14,262 nt of DNA from Actinomycetes bacterium (GCA_021816565.1 JAKAXN010000081.1:1-14262), one strand, 5' to 3'; counted from the first letter of the stretch, positions 1 to 8,900 are shown. Notes: a model not told the origin generated them from the sequence alone. Program-made: numbers and translations.

Positions 1-866
1 AGATCAGGAACGGGACGGTGCTGGTCCCCAAGGGGGAGATCCTGGGCAACACCCCGCCGTCGCAGCTCGGCTGCCAGGACACCCAGCAGATGACCGACGC
101 CACCTCCTCGGCGGCCGTCGTCGCCCTGCGCCACCTCGGTTACAAGGTGGGGGAGAACGACGAGGGGGCCCAGGTCGACCAGGTCGGCCCGGGCACGCCG
201 GCGGCCGCCGCCGGCATCCACTGCAACGATCTGGTGACCGCCGTCAACGGCCGGCCGATCCACACGGCCAACGACCTGGTGGCGGCCATCCATTCGGCGG
301 CGCCGGGCCAGACGGTGTCGATCACCGCCAGCCGGCAGGGTCCGAACGGCAAGGCCACGACCGTGCAGCTGCGGGCCGAGCTGGCCGGCACGCCGGCCGA
401 GAGCGGGCAGCCGGCCCGACCCGACCAGGCGTTCCTGGGTGTGGTCACCGAGACCCGGGCCAGCTACACCTACCCCTTCCCGGTCGACATCCAGGTCGGC
501 CAGATCGGAGGCCCCTCGGCCGGCCTGGCCCTCACGCTCGGCATCCTCGACGCTCTCAGCAACGGTCAGCTCACCGGCGGTCACCGGGTGGCGGCGACGG
601 GCACCATCGACCTGCAGGGCAACGTGGGCGACGTCGGCGGGGTGGCCCAGAAGACCGTGGCGGTGCGCCGGGCCGGGGCCCAGCTGTTCCTGGTGCCACC
701 CCAGGAGCTGGCCGCCGCCCGGAGCGAGGCCAAGTCCATGAAGGTCGAGGCGGTCTCCACCCTGAGCCAGGCCCTGGCCGATCTGAAGGCCATCGGCGGC
801 CACATCCCGGCACCCTCCGCTCCTGCTCCCGCCTCCGCCTCCACACCCGCTTCCGGGGCCGGGTAG
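1..866 (+). CDS. PDZ and Lon-like (S16) serine protease, YlbL type, 5'-truncated
   Basis: The reading frame is open through the left edge (first full codon at 3), so the N-terminus, probably a membrane anchor, is missing. Residues are counted from the GTG at 18, which is probably internal. A PDZ domain covers about 47-125 (GTPAAAAGIHCNDLVTAVNG core). A Lon-type proteolytic domain follows at about 137-255. Its catalytic Ser-Lys dyad is visible: Ser167 in GGPSAG (codon at 516) and Lys212 in GGVAQK (codon at 651), the spacing and surroundings expected for S16 peptidases. There is no AAA+ ATPase module, as is usual for YlbL-type proteins, which are membrane-anchored and act outside the cytoplasm. 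The last 25 or so residues are an Ala/Pro/Ser tail. The stop is 7 bases before the histidine kinase gene, suggesting one transcript. Family call is firm; the substrate is unknown. Confidence 0.9.
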   Translation, partial: IRNGTVLVPKGEILGNTPPSQLGCQDTQQMTDATSSAAVVALRHLGYKVGENDEGAQVDQVGPGTPAAAAGIHCNDLVTAVNGRPIHTANDLVAAIHSAAPGQTVSITASRQGPNGKATTVQLRAELAGTPAESGQPARPDQAFLGVVTETRASYTYPFPVDIQVGQIGGPSAGLALTLGILDALSNGQLTGGHRVAATGTIDLQGNVGDVGGVAQKTVAVRRAGAQLFLVPPQELAAARSEAKSMKVEAVSTLSQALADLKAIGGHIPAPSAPAPASASTPASGAG

Positions 867-873
867 GCCGACA

Positions 874-3645
874 GTGTCGCTGACCGCCGCCCAGGTGCAG
901 TTCGCCGCCGAGTTCATCACCCTGGTGGTGACCGCCGCGGCGCTGGCCCTGCTCGTCCTGCGCCCCCCGGAGAGCAGCAGCGGCCACGCCTCGCCCCGCC
1001 CTTCGGCGGCCCGCCGACCGCCGGGATCCACCCTCCTGGCGGCCGTGGCCCTGGTGGTCCTGGGGGCGGCCAGCTTCGTCCACGGCTCGCTCCTGGTCTC
1101 GGGTCACCCGGTGGTCTGGGTGGGCCTCGGCCGGGTGGCCGCCGCCGCCGCCGTCCTCCTCATCTTCCCCTACCCGGGCGGTCCCAGGGCCGGCCGGACG
1201 CCCATCGGCGGCCTGCTCCTGCGCTTCGGTTTCCTGTCGTGGCTGGTGGCCGGGGCGGCCGAGATGGCCAGGGCCCCCGGGTACCTGATCGACGGCCTGC
1301 TGGTGGGCGGCTCGGTGCTGGTCGCGGCCGCCCTGCTGCGGGTGGCCCAGCGGTCCATCGCCGTGCGTGTGGCCAGCAGTGGGGCCGCCACCCTCCTGCT
1401 CGTGGTCGTGGTCCTGGCCCTGGCGCTGTCGCAGGTCATCTCTTCCTCGGCGCAGAACGAGGAGCTCAGCCGGTTGCTGGCCCAGTCGAAGGCGGAGGTG
1501 GCGGCCCTCGGCGACACCGCCCCCCTGGCCTTCGCCGCCCAGGTCGTGCAGACGGACCTGGCTTCGTACCCATTCGCCAACCGCAGCGCTCTCGCCGACT
1601 ACGCCAACGGCACCGAGGCCCAGCAGCTGGCTGCCTCTGTTCAGATCATCCAGCGGATGAGTGTCTTCGCCCGGTCCACCGGTAACGATTCCTACGGTTC
1701 CATCAGTTACTACGAGCCGTCGGGCAGGTCCTTCCTGAGCCCGAACGGGTCGCCTTTCGGTACCAGGACCCCGCCTGGCTCCAAGGATCCGGTGTTGGAC
1801 GTGTCCTGCGCTCAGCCCGCCTCGGGCCGTCAGGGGCTGTTCCTGTTCGCTGCGGCGGCGTCCCTGGAGGCGTCCTCACCCGAGTGCTCGGGCCGGTCTC
1901 TGCTGGGCGTGGTGGTGGTCAGCCGGCTGCTGACGGGGTCGATGCTGACCCGATCCCTCGACCCGGCTCAGGCCGTCCACCTGGCGCTGGTGGCCGACGG
2001 CCAGGTGATCGGCGCCGACCAGCTCTCGGCGCCCACGGCGCTGGCCGTGATGGCCGGGGCGAGGATCCCGCCGGTCGGCGTGATCCTGCCGCAGGTCAGC
2101 GGGGACCGCTTCGTGAGCGTGGCCGCGGTGCCGGCGCTCTCGCTCAAGGGGGAGACCCCTCTGTATGTGGTCGTGACCTCCCCGGCCACCGCCGTGGTCT
2201 CGACCCGCGAGCAGCTGTTCCGGACGCTGTTCCTGGTCGCCTTCGGCGGCACCGTGATCGCCCTGGGGCTGGCCGTGTTCACCGGGGACCGGATCACCGC
2301 CCGCCTGCGGCGCCTCACCGGCACCGCGGCCGCCGTGCAGGCCGGTGAGACGGCGGTGCGCGCCGCGGTGCCCGGCGACGACGAGGTGGCGTCGGTGGGC
2401 TCGGCGTTCGACTCCATGCTGGACTCGGTGTCGGCCCAGTCGGCGGCCCTTCTGGCCGCAGCCGAGGACGAGGCCCGGTTGCGCAACCGGCTGGAGGCCG
2501 TGGTCGGGGGCATGACCGACGCCCTGGTGGCGGTGGACCTCGAGGGCCGGGTGACCGACTTCAACCGGGCTGCGGCCGACCTCACCGGCGTCGACGCCCA
2601 CCGGGCCCTGGGCGCCCCCGTCGAGCAGGTGGTGCGGCTGCGCGACGAGGAGGGGCGCCCGGTCGGGCCCCGGATGTTCCGCGCCGGCGCCCGCGACCAG
2701 GCCATGCTCGGCCAGGTGGTCGGCCCGGCGGGTGACGTGCCGGTGGCCGTGTCGAGCGGCGCCCTGCGCGATCCGGGCGGGGCGCCGGCCGGGACGGTGC
2801 TGGTGTTCCGCGACATGCGGCGCGAGCACGAGGTGGAGCAGATGAAGACCGAGTTCCTGTCCCGGGTCGGTCACGAGCTGCGCACCCCCCTCACCGGGAT
2901 CATGGGCTACGCGGACATCCTTCTGCGGCGCGACGTGCCGCCCGAGCGGGCCCGGTCCTGGCACGAGGAGATCCTCCACAGCGCCCGCCGCCTGCTGCGA
3001 ATCGTGGAGATGCTGGAGTTCTTCGCCTCCGACGGGGCCGGCCGGCTGGTGCTGCGGCCCGAGCCGCTCGACGCCCGGGCCCTGGTCAACGGGATCGCCT
3101 CGTCGTGGGCCGAGCGCCTGCCGGCCAACCTGACCATCGGCCGGAGGATGGCCCGCTCGGAAACCACGGTGTCGGCCGACCGGCGCTGGCTCAGCCTGGC
3201 CGTCGACGAGCTGATCGACAACGCCGTGAAGTTCTCCCCCGAGGGCGGCCGCATCGCCGTCCGGGTCGCCGAGCGGGCCGGCTGCGTGGAGATCGCGGTG
3301 AGCGACCAGGGGATGGGCATGACCGCCCAGCAGTACCAGGTGATCTTCGGGGACTTCGTGCAGGCGGACAACTCCGACACCCGCCGCTTCGGTGGTCTCG
3401 GCCTCGGCCTGGCCGTGGTGCGCCGGGTGGTGGAGGGCCACGGCGGCACCATCAGGGGCCGGTCCGCGCCGGGGCGGGGCACCACCTTCGTCATCGAGCT
3501 GCCGGCCTGGCCCGAGGTCGCAAAGCCCGCATCGGGCCGGCCCCGGCGTAACGGGAAGGAACCGGAGGCTGCCGCTCCGGGCGATCCGGGGCGGGGCCGC
3601 CCCGCGCCGGGCGGATCACCCACCGGGCCAGGTGGCGCCTCGTAG
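874..3645 (+). CDS. multi-pass membrane sensor histidine kinase (HAMP-PAS-HisKA-HATPase)
   Basis: A 923-residue two-component sensor kinase. The N-terminus has about six hydrophobic segments (roughly 8-28, 52-75, 80-99, 110-130, 138-155, 166-188). A non-cytoplasmic region of about 255 residues follows (190-446) that I cannot assign to a family; it holds two cysteines (312, 338) that could pair. After a last membrane segment (447-470) come a HAMP-like linker (about 472-523), a PAS domain (about 536-646), HisKA with phospho-acceptor His667 in GHELRTP (codon at 2872), and an HATPase with N box DELIDNAVKFSP (Asn783), G1 box DQGMGM (811-816) and G2 box GGLGLGL (840-846). All catalytic motifs are intact. 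The last 40 residues are a Pro/Gly/Arg tail. The GTG start 7 bases after the protease stop suggests coupling; no clear Shine-Dalgarno is visible. No response regulator gene is in view, so signal and output are unknown. Confidence 0.94.
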   Translation: MSLTAAQVQFAAEFITLVVTAAALALLVLRPPESSSGHASPRPSAARRPPGSTLLAAVALVVLGAASFVHGSLLVSGHPVVWVGLGRVAAAAAVLLIFPYPGGPRAGRTPIGGLLLRFGFLSWLVAGAAEMARAPGYLIDGLLVGGSVLVAAALLRVAQRSIAVRVASSGAATLLLVVVVLALALSQVISSSAQNEELSRLLAQSKAEVAALGDTAPLAFAAQVVQTDLASYPFANRSALADYANGTEAQQLAASVQIIQRMSVFARSTGNDSYGSISYYEPSGRSFLSPNGSPFGTRTPPGSKDPVLDVSCAQPASGRQGLFLFAAAASLEASSPECSGRSLLGVVVVSRLLTGSMLTRSLDPAQAVHLALVADGQVIGADQLSAPTALAVMAGARIPPVGVILPQVSGDRFVSVAAVPALSLKGETPLYVVVTSPATAVVSTREQLFRTLFLVAFGGTVIALGLAVFTGDRITARLRRLTGTAAAVQAGETAVRAAVPGDDEVASVGSAFDSMLDSVSAQSAALLAAAEDEARLRNRLEAVVGGMTDALVAVDLEGRVTDFNRAAADLTGVDAHRALGAPVEQVVRLRDEEGRPVGPRMFRAGARDQAMLGQVVGPAGDVPVAVSSGALRDPGGAPAGTVLVFRDMRREHEVEQMKTEFLSRVGHELRTPLTGIMGYADILLRRDVPPERARSWHEEILHSARRLLRIVEMLEFFASDGAGRLVLRPEPLDARALVNGIASSWAERLPANLTIGRRMARSETTVSADRRWLSLAVDELIDNAVKFSPEGGRIAVRVAERAGCVEIAVSDQGMGMTAQQYQVIFGDFVQADNSDTRRFGGLGLGLAVVRRVVEGHGGTIRGRSAPGRGTTFVIELPAWPEVAKPASGRPRRNGKEPEAAAPGDPGRGRPAPGGSPTGPGGAS

Positions 3646-3654
3646 TCTGAGACC
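3643..3654 (+). promoter_or_regulatory. putative -10 element and leaderless start of the DivIVA-type gene
   Basis: TAGTCT at 3643-3648 is followed by six bases and then the ATG at 3655, so a transcript would start at or next to the A of ATG. The first three bases of the hexamer are the TAG stop codon of the histidine kinase. No Shine-Dalgarno sequence and no convincing -35 box are visible. Confidence 0.5.
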
Positions 3655-5916
3655 ATGGGACCTGACGCATCTCTGACGCCGGAACTAATCCAGGCCCAGT
3701 CTTTCACCACCGCTTTCCGGGGATTCGATCCCGCCGAGGTGCGTTCGTTCCTCAGCCGCGTCGCCACCGAGGTGCGGGCCTGGCGGGAGCGGGCCGAGCA
3801 GCTGGAGTCGGCCTGGCACTCCGCCGAGGAGCGGGCGGCCCGACCGCCGGTCCTGGACGAGGACACGCTGATGACCGCGGTGGGGGAGGAGACGGCGTCC
3901 ATCCTGCGGTCGGCCCGGGCCGCGGCCGCGGACATGCGGGCCAAGGCCACGGAGGAGTCGGAGCGCCTGCTCGGCGACGCCCGGCGCGAGTCCGAGGAGC
4001 TGCTGTCGAGCGCCCGGTCGCAGTCCGAAGCCCTCCTGTCGGAGGCCCGCACCGAAGGGGACAAGCAGCGCTCCGACGCCGCCGCCGAATCGGAGAAGCT
4101 GCTCACCGAGGCCCGCTCCGAGTCGCAGCGGATGCTCGAGGAGGCCCGCACCGAGGCCGACCATCTGCGCACCGCCGCCGAGGACGCCGCCTCGCGCACC
4201 GCCGCCAGCGCCGAGGACGCCGCCGCCCGGCTGATGTCGGGTGCCCGCTCCGAGGCGGCGGAGACCCTCGAGCGGGTGCGGGTGGAGGCCGAGGCCATCC
4301 GCGCCGCCGCCGAGAAGGACCGCCAGCTGACCATCGAGGGGGCCACCAGCACCCGCGACCGGATCCTGGAGGATCTGTCGCGGCGCCGGCGCATCGCCAC
4401 GGTGCAGATAGAGCAGCTGCGGGCCGGCCGGGAGCGGCTCATCGAGAGCTACGCCGTGGTGCGGCGCACCCTGGAGGAGGCGTCGGCCGAGCTCAGCCGG
4501 GCCGACGCCGAGGCCCGGGCCGCGGCCGACGAGGTGGGCCGCCGCTACAGCGAATCCCCCGACGACATCGACCTCGACGGGCCCGCCGGTTCCCAGCCGG
4601 CGGCCGCCAGGCCCGCAACCGGCCAGCCCGAGGCCGACCATCGGGAGCCGGAGCCCGTCGCCGAGGAGGCGGAGCACGCAACTGAGGCGGCCGCGGACGA
4701 GCCGGAGCCCGCAACTGAGGCGGCCGCGGAGGAGCCGGAGCCCGACGGGGCCGTCGAGGAGGATGCCGCCCCCGAGGCGGCGGCCCAGCCCGAGCCGGCC
4801 GTGGAGGAGGCGGCCCAGCCGGAGCCGGAACAGCCTCAGCCGGAGCCGGAACAGCCGCAGCCGAACCAGGAGCCCGAGGCGGAGCAGCCCGAAGCGGAGC
4901 AGCCCGAGGCGGAGCAGCCCGAGGTCGCCGCAGAGGAGGAGGTCGCCGCAGAGCAGGAGGCGGGCGCCCAGCCCGGAGCGGAGGGGGAGGCGGCGGCCGG
5001 GCCGGAGGAGGCCGTGCAGCCTGGACAGCCGGCAGAGCCCGAACCGCCGGTCGGGGAGCCGGCGCCGGGCAGCGCGGTGGACGAGCTGTTCGCCCGCATC
5101 CGCGCCACCCGTCCCGACGGGGGCCCCGAACCCGACCACGAGGCCACGGCCGGCGCCGGGGAGGGCCGGACCCCCGGGGAGGGGGAGGAGCCCCAGGAAG
5201 ACGACGAGGAGGGCGGCGAGCAGCTGTCCGACGCCGACGAGGCGCTGCTGCAGAAGCGGGAGTCGGCGGTGGTGGACCTGGAGGTCACCCTCACCCGCCG
5301 GCTGAAGCGGGCCCTGCAGGACGAGCAGAACGACGTGCTCGACCGGCTGCGCAACCTGCGGGGCGATCCCACCGCGGAGCGGCTGCTGCCCGACCCGGAT
5401 GCCCAGACGGCCCGTTACAGCTCCGCGGCCCGGCCGCTGCTGGCCCAGGCCGCCTCCGCCGGAGCGGCGTTCGCCCTGTCGGAGCTCGACGCCGAGGGGT
5501 CCGCCCCCGGCGGGGAACCCCAGATCGACGACCTGGCGGCCGAGACCGGTCAGGGCATCGTGGACCCGCTGCGGCGCCGCCTCGAGCAGGCCATCGCCCG
5601 CAACGCCGGCGACGACCAGGCCGTGCTGGTGGAGGCGCTCGGCGCCGCCTACCGGGAGTGGAAGACCCAGAGGATCGAGCGGCTGTCGGGCGATGTGCTC
5701 TCTGCGGCCTTCTCCCGGGGCAGCTGGCAGGCCGTTCCCGAGGGGACCATGCTGCGCTGGATAGTGGAGGACACCGACGGTCCGTGTCCCGACTGCGACG
5801 ACGACGCCCTGGCCGGGGTCCTGCCCAAGGGGGAGCCGTTCCCCACCGGCCAGCACCACCCCCCGGCCCACAGCGGATGCCGATGCCTGCTCGTCCCCGG
5901 GCCCCCCGCCGAGTAG
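3655..5916 (+). CDS. DivIVA-domain coiled-coil protein with a phage MuF-like C-terminus
   Basis: A 753-residue protein in four blocks. Residues 1-60 carry the DivIVA signature (FRGFDPAEVRSFL, 21-33), which in the family binds curved or polar membrane and organises division or polar growth. Residues 75-295 are a long coiled coil; 94-214 parse as eleven consecutive 11-residue units of the form LLxxARxExEx. Residues 300-520 are acidic, rich in Glu/Pro/Ala and probably disordered, with tandem repeats. Residues 522-753 are folded-looking and helical, ending in LRWIVEDTDGPCPDCDD (700-716), then HHPPAHSGCRCLL (734-746). The W, CxxC and PPxHxxCRC pattern is what I know from phage Mu F/SPP1 gp7 minor head proteins. 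Cys711, Cys714, His739, Cys742 and Cys744 could bind metal. Usual DivIVA proteins are about 150-400 residues without this end. The start is 9 bases after the kinase stop. The DivIVA part is firm; the MuF relationship is from motif memory. Confidence 0.85.
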   Translation: MGPDASLTPELIQAQSFTTAFRGFDPAEVRSFLSRVATEVRAWRERAEQLESAWHSAEERAARPPVLDEDTLMTAVGEETASILRSARAAAADMRAKATEESERLLGDARRESEELLSSARSQSEALLSEARTEGDKQRSDAAAESEKLLTEARSESQRMLEEARTEADHLRTAAEDAASRTAASAEDAAARLMSGARSEAAETLERVRVEAEAIRAAAEKDRQLTIEGATSTRDRILEDLSRRRRIATVQIEQLRAGRERLIESYAVVRRTLEEASAELSRADAEARAAADEVGRRYSESPDDIDLDGPAGSQPAAARPATGQPEADHREPEPVAEEAEHATEAAADEPEPATEAAAEEPEPDGAVEEDAAPEAAAQPEPAVEEAAQPEPEQPQPEPEQPQPNQEPEAEQPEAEQPEAEQPEVAAEEEVAAEQEAGAQPGAEGEAAAGPEEAVQPGQPAEPEPPVGEPAPGSAVDELFARIRATRPDGGPEPDHEATAGAGEGRTPGEGEEPQEDDEEGGEQLSDADEALLQKRESAVVDLEVTLTRRLKRALQDEQNDVLDRLRNLRGDPTAERLLPDPDAQTARYSSAARPLLAQAASAGAAFALSELDAEGSAPGGEPQIDDLAAETGQGIVDPLRRRLEQAIARNAGDDQAVLVEALGAAYREWKTQRIERLSGDVLSAAFSRGSWQAVPEGTMLRWIVEDTDGPCPDCDDDALAGVLPKGEPFPTGQHHPPAHSGCRCLLVPGPPAE
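3934..4296 (+). repeat. eleven tandem 11-residue (hendecad) units in the coiled coil
   Basis: Residues 94-214 divide without gaps into eleven 11-residue units. Typical units are LLGDARRESEE (105-115), LLSSARSQSEA (116-126), LLTEARSESQR (149-159) and MLEEARTEADH (160-170). Positions 1-2 are mostly hydrophobic, position 5 is nearly always Ala or Val, position 6 is often Arg and position 8 is mostly Glu. The DNA period is 33 bases, but the units differ in sequence, so this is an old repeat kept by protein structure rather than a recent DNA expansion. Confidence 0.8.
4678..4743 (+). repeat. 33-bp tandem direct repeat, two copies
   Basis: Copies at 4678-4710 and 4711-4743 differ at a single base. 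They encode ATEAAADEPEP and ATEAAAEEPEP in the acidic linker of the DivIVA-type protein. The near-identity suggests a recent in-frame duplication. Confidence 0.9.
4816..4857 (+). repeat. 21-bp tandem direct repeat, two copies
   Basis: Copies at 4816-4836 and 4837-4857 differ only in the last base; each encodes QPEPEQP. They lie in the disordered linker of the DivIVA-type protein and keep the reading frame. Confidence 0.9.
4873..4917 (+). repeat. 15-bp tandem direct repeat, three copies
   Basis: Copies at 4873-4887, 4888-4902 and 4903-4917 have unit cccgaggcggagcag, with one substitution in the middle copy. Each encodes PEAEQ. A further partial copy starts at 4918. Confidence 0.9.
5632..5898 (+). 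other. MuF-like Cys/His motif region within the DivIVA-type protein
   Basis: This encodes residues 660-748. A basic helix (YREWKTQRIERLSGDVLSAAF) leads into a strand with Trp702, then CPDC (711-714), a glycine-containing spacer and HPPAHSGCRC (735-744). In phage Mu F-like head morphogenesis proteins the same order occurs: helix with Arg-Thr/Ile-Glu, a tryptophan strand, C-x2-C, Gly, then PP-x-H-x2-CRC. Nothing else phage-like (portal, terminase, capsid genes) is nearby, so this is not part of a prophage. The homology is inferred by eye from the motif. Confidence 0.65.
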
Positions 5917-5935
5917 TGGCCGCCGGAGCGGTGGG

Positions 5936-5964
5936 GCGGTCCCGGGCCGCTTACCTTTTCTGTT
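5936..5964 (+). terminator. weak terminator-like hairpin after the DivIVA-type gene
   Basis: GCGG (5936-5939) can pair with CCGC (5947-5950) around a 7-base loop, with possible G-T extension. A T-rich run (ttaccttttctgtt) follows, unusual in this GC-rich DNA. The stem is short, so this could instead belong to the promoter region of the next gene. Confidence 0.3.
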
Positions 5965-5975
5965 ACCCCCGCCGG

Positions 5976-5991
5976 TAGGCTCTCGGCCCGG
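5976..5991 (+). promoter_or_regulatory. putative -10 element upstream of the UPF0182 gene
   Basis: TAGGCT at 5976-5981 lies 10 bases before the ATG at 5992 and is the best -10 match in this 75-base intergenic gap. The 5' leader would be only a few bases. A possible -35 (ttacct, 5951-5956) is weak and 19 bases away. Confidence 0.4.
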
Positions 5992-8900
5992 ATGCGTACC
6001 CCCCAGGATCTCCCTCGTCGAATGCCGCGCGGGTCCCGCCGGTCCCGCTTGGCGCTGATCATCGGGGTGGTGGTCCTGATCGTGGTCATCGCCTCCCTGC
6101 GGGGGCTGGCCACCTTCTGGACCGACTACCTGTGGTTCCAGTCCGTGGGCTTCACCTCGGTGTTCCGGGGCGTGCTGGTCACCAGGGTCCTGCTGGCGGT
6201 GGTGTTCTCCGTCATCTTCTTCGCCGTGCTGCTCGGCAACCTGACGATCGTCGACCGCCTGGCCCCGGCCGAGATCGATCTGAGCACCGCCAACGACCTG
6301 GTCGTGCGCTACCGCGACTTCGCCTTCACCCGGGCGCTGCGCATCCGCCTGCTGGTCAGCCTGGTGTTCGGGCTGCTGGGCGGTATCAGCGCCAACTCCC
6401 AGTGGAACAACTGGGACCTGTTCCGCTACCACCTGAGCTTCGGGCGGACCGACCCGCAGTTCCACAAGGACGTCGGCTTCTACGTATTCCAGCTGCCCTT
6501 CATCCGGTTCCTCATCGACTGGAGCCTGGAGGCGGTGGTGGTCGTCCTGATCGTCTCGGCCGTCTTCCACTACCTCAACGGCGGGATCAACCCCCAGGCG
6601 GCCACCCGGCGGGTGGCCCCGGCGGTCAAGGCCCATCTGTCGGTGCTGCTCGGCGCCCTGGCCATCATCAAGGCCGTCGCCTACTACTTCGACCGCCTGG
6701 CACTGGTCCTGTCCCGCTCGCACGTGGTCGACGGCGCCACCGCCACCAGCGTCCACGCCGACGCCCCGGCCAAGCTCCTGCTGATGTTCATCGCCGTCAT
6801 CTCGGCGGCGCTGTTCCTGGCCAACATCCGTCAGCGGGGCTGGATCCTCCCGGCGGTGGGCGTGGTGCTGTGGGGGCTGGTCAGCCTTCTCGTGGGGGCG
6901 GCCTACCCGGCGCTGTACCAGGCGCTGCGGGTCAACCCCTCGGAGCTGACCCGGGAGGCGCCCTACATCCAGCGCAACATCGACGCCACCCGGGCGGCCT
7001 ACGGGCTGAGCAAGGTGCAGGTCGACTCGCAGTACAACTACCAGCCGACGCTGGCCGCCTCCCAGATCCAGGGCACCTCCCCCCAGGCGGCGGTCAACCA
7101 GCAGACCATCGCCAACGTCCGGCTCCTCGATCCGGCGGTCAACCTGCTCAACACCTTCGACAAGTACCAGGCCCTGCGCTCGTACTACTCGTTCAACGAG
7201 CTGGACCTCGACCGCTACTACCTCAACAACGGCAGCGGCACCCCCCAGGAGACGGCCACGGTGGCCTCGGTGCGGGAGCTCAACAGCTCGGTGCCGTCGG
7301 GTTTCGTCAACCAGCACCTGCAGTACACCCACGGCTACGGGGCGGTGCTGGCCCCCATCAGCCAGGCGGGCGTCGACTCCAACGGCAACCCCAACTTCAC
7401 CCTGTCCGGGCTCCCGCCGAGCGGCCCGCAGCCGGTCCAGCTGTCAGCCCACGGCTCGAAGATCTACTACGACGACGGTCCTGACACCAACAAGTACGTC
7501 ATCGCCAACTCCAAGACCCCCGAGCTCGACTACGAGACGGCGGGCGGCCAGCAGGTGACCACCCACTACTCCGGCAGCGGAGGGGTGGCGGCCGGCAGCC
7601 TGCTCCGGCGGGCGGCGTTCGCCCTGCGCTTCGGCGACGCCAACTTCGTCCTCTCCGGCCAGGTGACCTCCAAGTCCCGGGTGATGTACATCCGCAACAT
7701 CGTCTCGCGGGTCAAGAAGGCGGCCCCGTTCCTCAAGTACGACTCCGACCCGTACGCGGTGATCCTCAACGGGCAGGTCTACTGGATCATCGACGCCTAC
7801 ACGGTCAGCGACAACTATCCGTACTCCCAGAACGCCAACCTGGACGGATTGCCGCCCAACAGCGGGCTCAACACCACCTTCAACTATGTGCGCAACTCGG
7901 TGAAGGTGGTGATCAGCGCCTACAACGGCTCGATGCACTTCTTCGACATGGGCACCGGCGATCCCATCCTGAAGGTGTACGAGCGGGCCTTCCCCGATCT
8001 CTTCACGCCGGTCAGCCAGGCCGACAAGCTGTACCCGGGGATCACGGCCCACTTCCGCTACCCGGAGAACATCTTCCAGGTGCAGACCAACATGTACGGG
8101 CGCTACCACCTCACCAACGCCAGCGACTTCTACAGCCAGGCCCAGGCGTGGGCCGTGTCTCCGGACCCGGGGAGCGGGCCGCTGAGCTCGACCAGCCCGC
8201 TGGGCGCCACCGTCATAGGCGCCAACGGGCAGATCCTGCCCCCGCAGGTGCCCCGGTTGCAGCCGCAGTACATCCTGGCCAACCTGCCCGGCACGGCCCA
8301 GCCTCAGGTCAACTTCGTGCTGATCACCCCGTTCGTGCCCATATCGGCCACCGGGTCCAGTCAGAACCTGACGGCGTTCATGACTGCCTCGTCGGACCCG
8401 GGCACCTACGGCCAGCTGCGGGTCTTCCCGCTGCCGCCGGGTGAGACCGTGGACGGGCCGGGGCTCATCTCCAACGCCATCCGGTCCAACCCGCAGATCT
8501 CCGCAGAGCTGACGTTCTACAACCAGCAGTCGTCGCAGGTGGAGCTGGGGGAGGTGGACATCGTCCCCATCGACAACACCCTGCTGTACGTCGAGCCGGT
8601 GTACGTCGAGTCGTCGACCAACCACATACCGGAGCTGCGTGACGTCGTGGTGGTGTACAACGGGCAGGCGTACCACAGCTCGAACGCCTCCCTCGACGGG
8701 GCCCTGTGCCAGATCGGGGCCCCCTTCACGGCCTACTGCAACACCGCGGCGGCCAACGCCGGACCGCTGGTGAACCCCAACCTGGGCTCCGGCTCCACCG
8801 GCACCGGCTCCACCGGCACCGGCGCCACCACGCCGACCACCACGGCGCCCACCACCACCGTCCCGCCGACCACCGGGCCGGTCCCGGCCCCGCCGGCGGG

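Noticed and set aside
1876..3441. Long antisense open frame over the histidine kinase gene
   Set aside because: The translation is His/Gly/Arg/Pro-rich with no domain, and the sense strand encodes intact kinase motifs.
5632..5898. Prophage remnant suggested by the MuF-like motif
   Set aside because: There are no portal, terminase, capsid, integrase or attachment-site features nearby, and the motif is in frame at the end of an intact DivIVA-type gene, so a fusion fits better than a phage remnant.
3685..7332. Very long antisense open frame (about 1215 codons) across the DivIVA-type and UPF0182 genes
   Set aside because: It is opposite two strongly supported genes and its translation is low-complexity (Gly/Arg/Leu/Val-rich) with no recognisable domain. 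In DNA this GC-rich, stop codons are rare in the frames opposite real genes.
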